A stretch of DNA of 5,465 bases, from NCBI RefSeq assembly GCF_937877005.1, contig NZ_CALEFV010000283.1:1-5465 (forward strand), in the 5' to 3' direction. The notes beneath the pieces are model-generated. The model did not search any database. It had not been told where the DNA came from and saw only the letters and a list, made by a program, of their open reading frames with translations. Of the stretch, positions 1-5,465 are shown in pieces. The stretch's first letter is position 1, and the number at the start of each line of letters is the position of its first letter. This DNA is from an uncultured Fibrobacter sp. Its GTDB lineage: Bacteria; Fibrobacterota; Fibrobacteria; Fibrobacterales; Fibrobacteraceae. Both the position numbers and the translations under genes were made by a program.

Positions 1-1808
1 TCGGCAAGGCTCAAGATTTCATAAGAAAGTCCCAAGCGCCAGGTCAACGGAATCGGGTCTTCGATGGTCTTGTCCACGTAGTAAACACTCGGGCCGATGT
101 TTGCAAGTACCAATGCGAAATTTAATTTGTCTATAAACAGGTTCTTCTTCAACAGGCCGATGTCGAATGCGTAGCCGAAGGTAGTCGCCTCTTCTTCGCC
201 GGCGGCGGCACCAGAGCTCAGGTCGGAGTAGAAGAACTTGATCGAGAGGCCTAGGCCCCAGTCGTTGGGGAAGCGGGTGCCGTAGCTGAAGCCGCCCACG
301 ATTTCAGAACTGTTATAGGCAACTAGGTCGTCGGCGTCCACGTCGCCCGAGGCAACGGTCGAACCGAAGCTCACGAAGTTCACGAAGAATCCGAGCGTTC
401 CCCAGTCGTTCAGCGGAATGGTCATGCCTGCGAAAAGGTGATACAGGTCGGGAATGTTCAGGATCGGCAAAAGCTTTTCGTAGAAGGCGGTAATCTGGTA
501 GTCGGCGTCCTTGAACTGCTCCATGCCGTTCGCCGTGCTGAACCACACGTCGTTACCTTGCGGAAGGACTGCCCATACCTTGTTTGTCGAAAGTCCGTTG
601 CCGCTATGATAGTGAACCCATTCATCCTTGCTCTTGGTGGAACCTTCCTCTTCGGCAGATCCGCGTTCCAATTCTGCCTTGCGGCCACTTGCAGTCGCAT
701 AGTCGGGGAGGTGGCGCCATACGCCCTTGTCCGTGGCGATCCAGATGCCCCCGCGTTGGTCTACGGAAATGTCATTGACCGTGTTGTCGGCGAACTGCAC
801 CTGTTCCCACTTGCGCAGGGTGAAGTGAGAGAGACCTCCGTTATGGGCCGCCCATACATGTCCCGAACTGTCGACGGCGAGTGCTGTCGGGTGCAGGTCC
901 ATGATGCCGTCTTCTTCGTTGAACAGGCTCCAGCGGTCCTTGTCGTTGACGCTCTTTTTGGGAACGAGCCTGGCGATGCCGGCTCCGTCCGCAGCGACAA
1001 AAAGTTCCTTGCGGTTTTCGGACCAGACGAGTGCCGTGATTTTCTGGCTAGGAAGAACCTTACCCTTCTGTTCGAACTGGCCGTTGCGGTACACGAATAG
1101 ACCGTCTTCGGTTCCGATCCAGATTGAGGCACCCTGGCTTACGAGTGCCGTCACGCGGTGGTTACCGAGTTCGCTGTCGTAGTTCTTCCAGGCCTTACCG
1201 TCAAAGCGATAGAGTGACTTGGGGGTGCCGACCCAAAGCTTTTCGGTTCGGCTCTCATAAAGAATGGCTGTAATGGAATCTTTCACGATCAGGTTCCAGG
1301 GCATCTTGACTTCTACGACATGCTTCTCGTCGTCGGCATTCTTGATGTCGTTGTATGCTTTCACCTGACGCACATATTCATCGAGTCCGCGTTCCGTCCC
1401 GACGTACACCTTCACGGCGTCACGGACCTTCGCGTTTCCCTGTAACGTAATGGAATGATACTTGACCCATTGTTCCCCGTCGAATTTCTGGATGCCTTCG
1501 GCGGTTCCCGCCCAAAGTTCGCTCTTGCTAAAGAATCCGTCCTTGGATCGGGCGGCCATGCTAGTAAAGAAGGGTGCATTCTTTGAATCTGCCGGATAGC
1601 TCATGCGCCATTCGTCGGCAAGAGGACCGAACGCAAGGCCTGCGGGGTTGTAGTACATGGCGGTGGCGTCATCGGCAAGTGCAGCACCTGCTTCGCCCAT
1701 GCCTAACTGACGGGCGCCGACGGGCATCTCCAGCGTGATGATGGCGGAACCTGCCGCAAAGGACAATACAGGAGCTAAAAGTAATGCAGAAAATAGGGAC
1801 TTACGCAA
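1..1808 (-). CDS. PorV/PorQ-like outer-membrane barrel with inserted beta-propeller (3' end outside window)
   Basis: The frame is open for 602 codons from the TTG at 1808 to the left edge, so the C-terminus is missing. Residues 1-22 form a Sec signal peptide (MRKSLF, then a hydrophobic core, with Ala-rich cleavage options at 18-22). Residues 29-60 carry the PorV/PorQ (UPF0164, FadL-like) signature: PVGARQLGMGEAG, then DDATAMYYNPAGLAF. Barrel-type sequence resumes at about 438 (IPDLYHLFAGMTIPLNDWGTLGFFV) and continues with alternating aromatic strands such as GGFSYGTRFPNDWGLGLSI. Between them, about residues 98-432, eight repeats match the two-component-regulator propeller style: LWAGT 98, VYVGT 134, LWVGT 191, IWIGT 229, LFVAA 269, VWAAH 318, IWIAT 355, VWFST 421. 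A charged loop (376-396) separates the last two. PorV family members act in type IX secretion or outer-membrane transport; the propeller is probably surface-exposed or a docking module, which is inference. The gene is coupled to the preceding one by an 8-bp overlap. Family placement is fairly sure; exact role is not. Confidence 0.8.
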   Translation of the reverse strand, partial: MRKSLFSALLLAPVLSFAAGSAIITLEMPVGARQLGMGEAGAALADDATAMYYNPAGLAFGPLADEWRMSYPADSKNAPFFTSMAARSKDGFFSKSELWAGTAEGIQKFDGEQWVKYHSITLQGNAKVRDAVKVYVGTERGLDEYVRQVKAYNDIKNADDEKHVVEVKMPWNLIVKDSITAILYESRTEKLWVGTPKSLYRFDGKAWKNYDSELGNHRVTALVSQGASIWIGTEDGLFVYRNGQFEQKGKVLPSQKITALVWSENRKELFVAADGAGIARLVPKKSVNDKDRWSLFNEEDGIMDLHPTALAVDSSGHVWAAHNGGLSHFTLRKWEQVQFADNTVNDISVDQRGGIWIATDKGVWRHLPDYATASGRKAELERGSAEEEGSTKSKDEWVHYHSGNGLSTNKVWAVLPQGNDVWFSTANGMEQFKDADYQITAFYEKLLPILNIPDLYHLFAGMTIPLNDWGTLGFFVNFVSFGSTVASGDVDADDLVAYNSSEIVGGFSYGTRFPNDWGLGLSIKFFYSDLSSGAAAGEEEATTFGYAFDIGLLKKNLFIDKLNFALVLANIGPSVYYVDKTIEDPIPLTWRLGLSYEILSLA

Positions 1809-2364
1809 GGTGCCTCCAGTCGGGGACGTCGTAGTGGTTGCCGTGTGCGGGAACGACTGCCTTCCAGCCGGACTTGCTGGGGTTTTCCCAGGGCTGCTTG
1901 GGAAGTAGCTTGCAGTCGCAGCCTAGAACATAAGGCGGCAGGATTTCAGCGTGGTTGCGAATCTGTTCGCGGGTGATAAAGTTTTCTTCGCTCACGAACT
2001 TCACGTAGCTTTTGCCTTTGGGGCCGAGCTCGATTCGGTAGGTGGCGGTTCCGTTCTTGTCGCCTTCGTCGATGGTGCGAATGGTTTCTTCAAGGGAGGC
2101 GTTCCATTGGGAAATCAGCTGCTCCTTCTGTTCTGCGGAGACATTTTGTGTGTCGAGCCAAGACCTGAGCGAAGCTTCGGAAGGCTTGACCGCTTCCAGG
2201 GACTCGCGTGCCGGTCGCACGACCACGGCGTACTGGCCAGAAACGTCGATGACTCGCTTGGGTTCATCTTTTTCATCGGAACTATGGATCACGACATACG
2301 CGCCGATTGCGGCGAGTATGACGGACAAGACGATAATCGCTATGACGATAATGACTGATAGCAT
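1801..2364 (-). CDS. Membrane-anchored protein of unknown function, 187 aa
   Basis: I do not recognise this protein. It starts at ATG 2364 with a weak GGAA six bases upstream. Residues 2-27 are a long Ile/Val/Leu/Ala-rich helix that should be a single membrane anchor or uncleaved signal. An acidic/basic juxtamembrane stretch follows (SSDEKDEPKR). Residues 52-105 are charged and probably helical (SLRSWLDTQNVSAEQKEQL region). Residues 107-130 look like beta hairpins (TATYRIELGPKGKSYVKFV). The C-terminal part has a CDC pair at 149-151 and a Trp/His/Pro-rich end (HGNHYDVPDWRHLA). Flanking charges are balanced, so topology is uncertain; a periplasmic domain is plausible. Its stop codon overlaps the start region of the PorV-like gene by 8 bp, so the two are very likely made together and may work together. 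That partnership is inferred from context only. Confidence 0.85.
   Translation of the reverse strand: MLSVIIVIAIIVLSVILAAIGAYVVIHSSDEKDEPKRVIDVSGQYAVVVRPARESLEAVKPSEASLRSWLDTQNVSAEQKEQLISQWNASLEETIRTIDEGDKNGTATYRIELGPKGKSYVKFVSEENFITREQIRNHAEILPPYVLGCDCKLLPKQPWENPSKSGWKAVVPAHGNHYDVPDWRHLA
1813..1817 (-). promoter_or_regulatory. Shine-Dalgarno GGAGG for the TTG-started barrel gene
   Basis: On the minus strand GGAGG lies four bases upstream of TTG at 1808-1806. It sits inside the last codons of the preceding gene. It fixes the non-ATG start, because translation from this TTG gives a clean signal peptide at once and no ATG is nearby in this frame. The short spacer and the 8-bp overlap suggest translational coupling. 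Confidence 0.7.
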
Positions 2365-2430
2365 ATTCTATTCCGTTCTGTTCTTTGCTTTTAAAACTAG
2401 CATTTTCTAAATTGTGGGACAGGAGTTTTT
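2365..2430. promoter_or_regulatory. Divergent intergenic spacer, likely holding promoters for both directions
   Basis: These 66 bases separate two divergently oriented genes, so both transcription units should start here or just inside the neighbouring genes. The centre (about 2388-2414) is AT-rich, with TTTTAAAA as its core. I could not assign convincing -35/-10 pairs. One weak match on the plus strand (TTGCTT 2385, TAAATT 2408) would start transcription almost on top of the ribosome binding site, so I do not trust it. AGGAG at 2421-2425 is the ribosome binding site of the plus-strand FKBP gene, five bases before its ATG. Confidence 0.45.
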
Positions 2431-3873
2431 ATGTCGAAATTGAAGATTTTTCTTGTGTTGCTGATGTGTACCGCCTGTTTTGCCATTCCTTTCAAGGTTG
2501 AAACGGTTAGGGAAGGGGCCGGAGACTCCATTCGTGCAGGGCAGCTCATCAGGGTGCATTACAAGAGCTACGTGTATTTGGATAGCGCCAAGATCCTGGC
2601 AGAAAAGGCCCGTTTGGCCGATTCGCTCCGCATTGCCGATTCGCTTCGCTTGGCGAACGATTTTAATTCGGACCAGGTCGCGGGAATGACAGAAGTTGAC
2701 ACGACTAAGCTGCTGGAAACGGCGGTTGAGAGTCGCAAGGGAAAGAAATCCAAGAAGGAAACGGCGAAGGCGCCTGTAAAGGAAGTGGCTCCGGTAGATA
2801 CCGTGGCTGCCGTGGTCGATTCCAACGCGACTCCGAAGACGTTTGCTGATTCTATTGCTCCGGATTCTTCGGATTCCCGGTTCAGGATTTTCTCCGAGTC
2901 CTATTCGGGTGGAGAACCGCTTGAATTCACGCTTGGTGCGGGCCTCGTGATTCCCGGCTGGGAAAAGGGCCTCGTGGGCATGAAACCTGGCGAAGTCCGC
3001 AAACTCTATGTGCCTTATCAGCTGGGTTATGGTGAAAATTCGCTCGAAGGTGTGCCTGAATATTCGGACTTGTTCTTTATCGTAGAATTGGTAAGTGCCG
3101 AAAAGCCGATGGAACCCGATGTGTTCCCCAAGAATGTCGAGGGCCTCAAGTGGCGCGAAGCGGCCAAGGGTCTCAAGATATACGACGAAAAAGTCGGTAC
3201 CGGCAAACCTGCCGTCATCGGTTCCGTGCTCAAGACGCACTATACGGGATGGCTCCTTTCGGGCCGCAAGTTTGGCAGCTCCAAGGACTTGGGCAAGCCG
3301 CTCCAGGTTGTCATGGGGGCAGGCAAAATGATCAAGGGCTGGGAAATTGGTCTCGATGGCATGCGCGAAGGCGGCGTGCGCTGGTTCCGTATTGCCCCTG
3401 CCATGGGTTACGGCGCTACGGCCTACTCCATGATTCCTTCTAATTCCACGCTGGTATTCCGTGTCGAACTTGTTTCTTCCGAAGTGGACGAAGCAATTGT
3501 CGAGAACATGGATTTCTTCCCGGATACGACGGCTCTTACATTTGAAAATGGCCCCGAAGGTTTGCGTTATGCAATCATCAAGCAGGGCGAAGGCGAACCC
3601 GCTCAGAAGGGTAATGTCGCTCGCGTGCACTATACGGGTTGGCTCACCAACGGCTACAAGTTTGACAGTTCCCGCGATCGCGGACAGGTGTTCGGATTCA
3701 CTCTGGGCGCAGGTCGCGTCATCCGCGGTTGGGAACTTGGCGTGCAGGGCATGCTCCCCGGCGAAAAGAGAATTCTCATGGTGCCGCCCGGACTCGGTTA
3801 CGGAGCTCGCGGTGCAGGCCCCATTCCCGGAGGTTCGACTTTGATCTTTGCGGTCGAGTATCTGGGTGAATAG
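2431..3873 (+). CDS. Exported triple-domain FKBP-type peptidyl-prolyl isomerase
   Basis: 480 residues, ATG with AGGAG five bases upstream. The signal peptide is residues 1-18 (KLKIFLVLLMCTACFA). Cys16 is preceded by T-A but lacks Leu at -3, so lipidation is only possible. Three FKBP folds follow. Domain 1 (about 21-222) starts with IRVHYKSY, is interrupted by about 100 hydrophilic residues (51-152), and resumes with LEFTLGAGLVIPGWEKG and LGYG. Domain 2 (about 247-349) has THYTGWL, KFGSS, MIKGWE and MGYG. Domain 3 (about 377-480) is canonical: VHYTGWL, KFDSSRDRG, VIRGWE, LGYG, IPGGSTLIF. The FKBP12 Asp37 position is Asp412 in domain 3, but Gly282 in domain 2 and about Ser155 in domain 1, so probably only domain 3 is fully catalytic; the others may bind unfolded clients. 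The expected role is folding of envelope proteins at X-Pro bonds in the periplasm. cysK follows after 26 bp. Confidence 0.95.
   Translation: MSKLKIFLVLLMCTACFAIPFKVETVREGAGDSIRAGQLIRVHYKSYVYLDSAKILAEKARLADSLRIADSLRLANDFNSDQVAGMTEVDTTKLLETAVESRKGKKSKKETAKAPVKEVAPVDTVAAVVDSNATPKTFADSIAPDSSDSRFRIFSESYSGGEPLEFTLGAGLVIPGWEKGLVGMKPGEVRKLYVPYQLGYGENSLEGVPEYSDLFFIVELVSAEKPMEPDVFPKNVEGLKWREAAKGLKIYDEKVGTGKPAVIGSVLKTHYTGWLLSGRKFGSSKDLGKPLQVVMGAGKMIKGWEIGLDGMREGGVRWFRIAPAMGYGATAYSMIPSNSTLVFRVELVSSEVDEAIVENMDFFPDTTALTFENGPEGLRYAIIKQGEGEPAQKGNVARVHYTGWLTNGYKFDSSRDRGQVFGFTLGAGRVIRGWELGVQGMLPGEKRILMVPPGLGYGARGAGPIPGGSTLIFAVEYLGE
2617..2652 (+). repeat. Tandem 18-nt repeat encoding ADSLR(I/L) twice
   Basis: Two adjacent 18-base units differ at a few positions and encode ADSLRI and ADSLRL (residues 63-74 of the FKBP protein). 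They sit within a longer charged, probably helical run (AEKARL to RLAND) in the insertion that splits FKBP domain 1. The unit resembles low-complexity coiled-coil-like segments; no function is shown by the sequence. Confidence 0.7.
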
Positions 3874-3899
3874 GAATCCCTGTTTCAAGGACTTTAGTC

Positions 3900-4832
3900 A
3901 TGTCGAAAATCTATACAGCCGTTGACCAGTTGATAGGTCATACCCCTCTACTGGAACTTGTTCGAATCGAAACCTCCAACAAATTGAATGCGAGAATTCT
4001 CGCAAAGCTGGAATACCTCAATCCGGCAGGATCTGTGAAGGACCGCGTGGCAAGAAAGATGCTGGACGATGCCGAGAAGAGCGGCAGGCTCAAACCGGGG
4101 TCTGTCATCATTGAACCCACGTCGGGCAATACGGGTATCGGTCTTGCATCTGTCGCTGCGGCCCGTGGTTACCGCATTATTATCGTGATGCCCGAAACCA
4201 TGAGCATGGAACGCCGTGTCCTGATGAAGGCCTATGGTGCGGAACTAGTCCTTACCGAAGGCTCCAAGGGAATGAAGGGCGCTATTGAAAAGGCGGAAGA
4301 ACTGGCGAGGGAAATTCCCGGCGGATTTATCCCAGGACAGTTCGTGAATCCAGCGAATCCTGCGGCGCATCGCGAAACGACCGGTCCCGAAATCTGGGAA
4401 GATACGGATGGCGAGGTGGACGTCTTTGTCGCGGGAGTCGGTACGGGTGGAACCTTGAGCGGAACCGGCGAATATCTAAAACAGAAAAACCCCAACGTGA
4501 AGATCGTGGCTGTCGAGCCGGCAGGATCCCCGGTGCTTTCCAAGGGAACGGCCGGACCTCATGACCTCCAGGGAATTGGTGCCGGATTCATCCCTGACAC
4601 GTTGAATACGAATATCTATGACGAAGTCATCGCCGTGACCAACGAGGATGCGTATGAATCGGGCCGCGAGATAGGCAAGAAGGAAGGCGTCCTGGTAGGC
4701 ATTTCCGCCGGTGCCGCCCTCTGGGCCGCAAAGGAGCTTGCGAAGCGTCCTGAAAATAAGGGAAAGACCATCGTGGTCTTGCTTCCGGATACGGGCGATC
4801 GCTACCTTTCGACGGCATTGTTCGCTGAATAA
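3900..4832 (+). CDS. cysK: Cysteine synthase A (O-acetylserine sulfhydrylase)
   Basis: 310 residues, the usual length for this family. The enzyme is a cytoplasmic PLP-dependent beta-replacement enzyme that makes L-cysteine from O-acetyl-L-serine and sulfide, the last step of sulfur assimilation. Visible motifs are IGHTPLLEL near the N-terminus, NPAGSVKDR with the PLP-binding Lys47, the substrate loop TSGNTG (74-79), the phosphate-binding GTGGT (181-185), GISAGAA with Ser269 near the pyridine nitrogen, and PDTGDRYLST at the C-terminus. QFVNPANPAAHRETTGPEIW is typical of the CysK branch. No regulatory C-terminal domain of cystathionine beta-synthase type is present. AAGGA at 3887-3891 lies eight bases before the ATG. 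The 26-bp gap after the FKBP gene holds no terminator, so co-transcription is likely. A cystathionine-synthase or CysM-like specificity cannot be ruled out from motifs alone, but is less likely. Confidence 0.95.
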   Translation: MSKIYTAVDQLIGHTPLLELVRIETSNKLNARILAKLEYLNPAGSVKDRVARKMLDDAEKSGRLKPGSVIIEPTSGNTGIGLASVAAARGYRIIIVMPETMSMERRVLMKAYGAELVLTEGSKGMKGAIEKAEELAREIPGGFIPGQFVNPANPAAHRETTGPEIWEDTDGEVDVFVAGVGTGGTLSGTGEYLKQKNPNVKIVAVEPAGSPVLSKGTAGPHDLQGIGAGFIPDTLNTNIYDEVIAVTNEDAYESGREIGKKEGVLVGISAGAALWAAKELAKRPENKGKTIVVLLPDTGDRYLSTALFAE

Positions 4833-4851
4833 ATTTTTTACAGCAATAAAG

Positions 4852-4880
4852 AAGCCCTCGGAAATATCCCGAGGGCTTTT
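4852..4880. terminator. Bidirectional intrinsic terminator between cysK and the amidase gene
   Basis: A perfect 10-bp inverted repeat (AAGCCCTCGG at 4852-4861 with CCGAGGGCTT at 4869-4878) encloses a 7-base loop. The plus strand continues with TTTT. The minus strand continues with TTCTTTATTG, so the hairpin can end transcripts from both sides. It begins 19 bases after the cysK stop and lies just beyond the stop of the convergent amidase gene, the expected place for a shared terminator. Confidence 0.9.
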
Positions 4881-4901
4881 CTAATGTCGTTAACCCGTTT
4901 T

Positions 4902-5465
4902 TTATTCCCAGTCGTCGAAGTTGTCCGCGGCGGGTGCTGCGGGAGCGGCCGGAGCCGGAGCGGGTTCAGGTGCGGGAGCCGGAGCTGGCTCGGGTGCGGG
5001 AGCCGGAGCGGGCTCAGGTGCAGGGGCCGGAGCGGGTTCGGGGGCAGGAGCAGGTTCGGGCTCTTCGACCTTTGGTGCCTCAACGGGTTGAGGCTCATTG
5101 CCAAAATAGATTTTGTAGTACTCGGCAAAGCCGTCGTAGATCGCCTTGGCAATCTTCTGCTGTCCCGCGTCCGTCGCCATAATCTGCAAATCGTGCTTAT
5201 TCGACATAAATCCGATCTCGGTCAGCACGCCCGGCATCTGCGTATAGCAGAGCACCCACAGCGGTTGTCCATAGACTAACGAGCGTCGGTTGCCGTGTCC
5301 TACGGCATTCTTGTGATACTTCTGCAACAGATTGGCAAAGGTGTTACTGTTCTGTAACAGAGTGAATTGCACCGTCTGGATATAGGCGCGAACGGCAGCT
5401 GCGGTCGCTGCGTCCGACATCTCGACCAGATCGTCCCGGTACGCGTCACCGATCACCTCGGCATT
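4902..5465 (-). CDS. N-acetylmuramoyl-L-alanine amidase, Amidase_3 type, C-terminal part (5' end outside window)
   Basis: The frame is open to the right edge; 187 residues are visible and the true start lies outside, so the in-frame GTG at 5456 should not be taken as the start. The enzyme class cleaves the amide bond between MurNAc and L-Ala of peptidoglycan using one zinc ion. The visible part matches the end of the Amidase_3 fold: NSNTFANLLQKY, then GQPLWVLCYTQMPGVLTEIGFMSN, then KIAKAIYDGFAEYY. The Glu of TEIGF (codon 5219-5217) is the expected catalytic Glu. The zinc ligands lie upstream, outside the window. The helical stretch SDAATAAAVRAY could be part of the autoinhibitory helix found in AmiB/AmiC-like enzymes, but this is uncertain. 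After the catalytic domain comes a tail of about 45 residues rich in Pro, Ala and Glu, ending DNFDDWE. It converges on cysK across a shared terminator. Confidence 0.9.
   Translation of the reverse strand, partial: NAEVIGDAYRDDLVEMSDAATAAAVRAYIQTVQFTLLQNSNTFANLLQKYHKNAVGHGNRRSLVYGQPLWVLCYTQMPGVLTEIGFMSNKHDLQIMATDAGQQKIAKAIYDGFAEYYKIYFGNEPQPVEAPKVEEPEPAPAPEPAPAPAPEPAPAPAPEPAPAPAPEPAPAPAAPAAPAADNFDDWE
4947..5060 (-). repeat. 24-nt coding repeat, EPAPAPAP octapeptides in the amidase tail
   Basis: Glu codons recur every 24 bases (at 5039, 5015, 4991 and 4967 on the minus strand, with an earlier one 18 bases away at 5057), each followed by alternating Pro and Ala. The copies differ by synonymous third-base changes, so the peptide is conserved better than the DNA. 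Such Pro-Ala tails are stiff, extended spacers and often span or contact the cell wall. The DNA repeat could vary in copy number between strains. Confidence 0.85.

Noticed and set aside
438..1100. Plus-strand 220-codon open frame opposite the propeller region
   Set aside because: The minus strand here reads as regular propeller repeats within a long continuous frame; the plus-strand peptide has no recognisable motif or domain.
1951..2410. Two plus-strand open frames opposite the 187-aa membrane protein gene
   Set aside because: They overlap each other and the minus-strand gene, and their peptides look like random translation. The minus-strand frame has a clear membrane helix and fits the operon layout. 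It is the better choice, though that gene also lacks a recognised family.
2385..2413. Possible sigma-70-like promoter TTGCTT / TAAATT before the FKBP gene
   Set aside because: Both boxes are weak matches, and transcription would begin at about 2420, directly before the AGGAG, leaving almost no leader. The promoter is more likely elsewhere in the spacer.
2407..3888. A 493-codon open frame antisense to the whole FKBP gene
   Set aside because: It is in exact codon register with the FKBP frame, so its stops would come only from TTA, CTA or TCA codons on the coding strand. These are rare in this gene, which keeps the antisense frame open. The peptide shows no recognisable domain, while the sense strand encodes three clear FKBP domains.
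4884..5279. Plus-strand frame with Gly/Ser/Arg repeats opposite the amidase tail
   Set aside because: The repeats are the complement of the Pro-Ala-Glu coding repeats. The minus strand carries the conserved amidase motifs.
5454..5456. GTG at 5456 as the amidase start codon
   Set aside because: The frame stays open to the window edge, and an Amidase_3 enzyme needs its zinc-binding half upstream of this point. This GTG is internal.

Overview
The window carries five protein genes, two of them cut by the window ends. It looks like chromosomal DNA of a Gram-negative, didermic bacterium with moderate-to-high GC. A PorV/PorQ-type outer-membrane barrel, DSLR-type repeats and a Pro-Ala-tailed murein amidase make the Fibrobacter/Bacteroidota side of the tree the best guess, with Fibrobacter favoured. 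This is an inference from protein style, not a database match. No RNA genes, insertion sequences, CRISPR arrays or phage genes were seen.

Left block, minus strand (1-2364). A two-gene unit reads leftward from about 2364. The first gene encodes a 187-residue protein with one N-terminal membrane segment and no recognised family. It overlaps by 8 bp the TTG-started second gene, which runs off the left edge. That second protein begins and ends like a PorV/PorQ (FadL-like) outer-membrane barrel. A run of about 335 residues carrying eight propeller-type repeats of the two-component-regulator kind is inserted after its first predicted strand. This chimera is the most interesting object in the window.

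Middle block, plus strand (2431-4832). A 66-bp AT-rich spacer separates the divergent units. An exported protein with three FKBP-type peptidyl-prolyl isomerase domains comes first, followed 26 bp later by a textbook PLP-dependent cysteine synthase A (cysK). Only the third FKBP domain keeps the usual active-site Asp. The first domain is split by a hydrophilic insertion of about 100 residues. The two genes are probably co-transcribed, although no functional link between them is obvious.

Right block. A strong hairpin with T-tracts on both sides (4852-4880) lies between the converging cysK and a minus-strand N-acetylmuramoyl-L-alanine amidase (4902 to beyond 5465). The amidase ends in a Pro-Ala-Glu repeat tail and an acidic terminus with a Trp.

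Taken together, four of the five products are exported or membrane-anchored: barrel, anchored protein, periplasmic FKBP and murein amidase. The region therefore leans towards cell-envelope biogenesis, with cysK as the metabolic exception.
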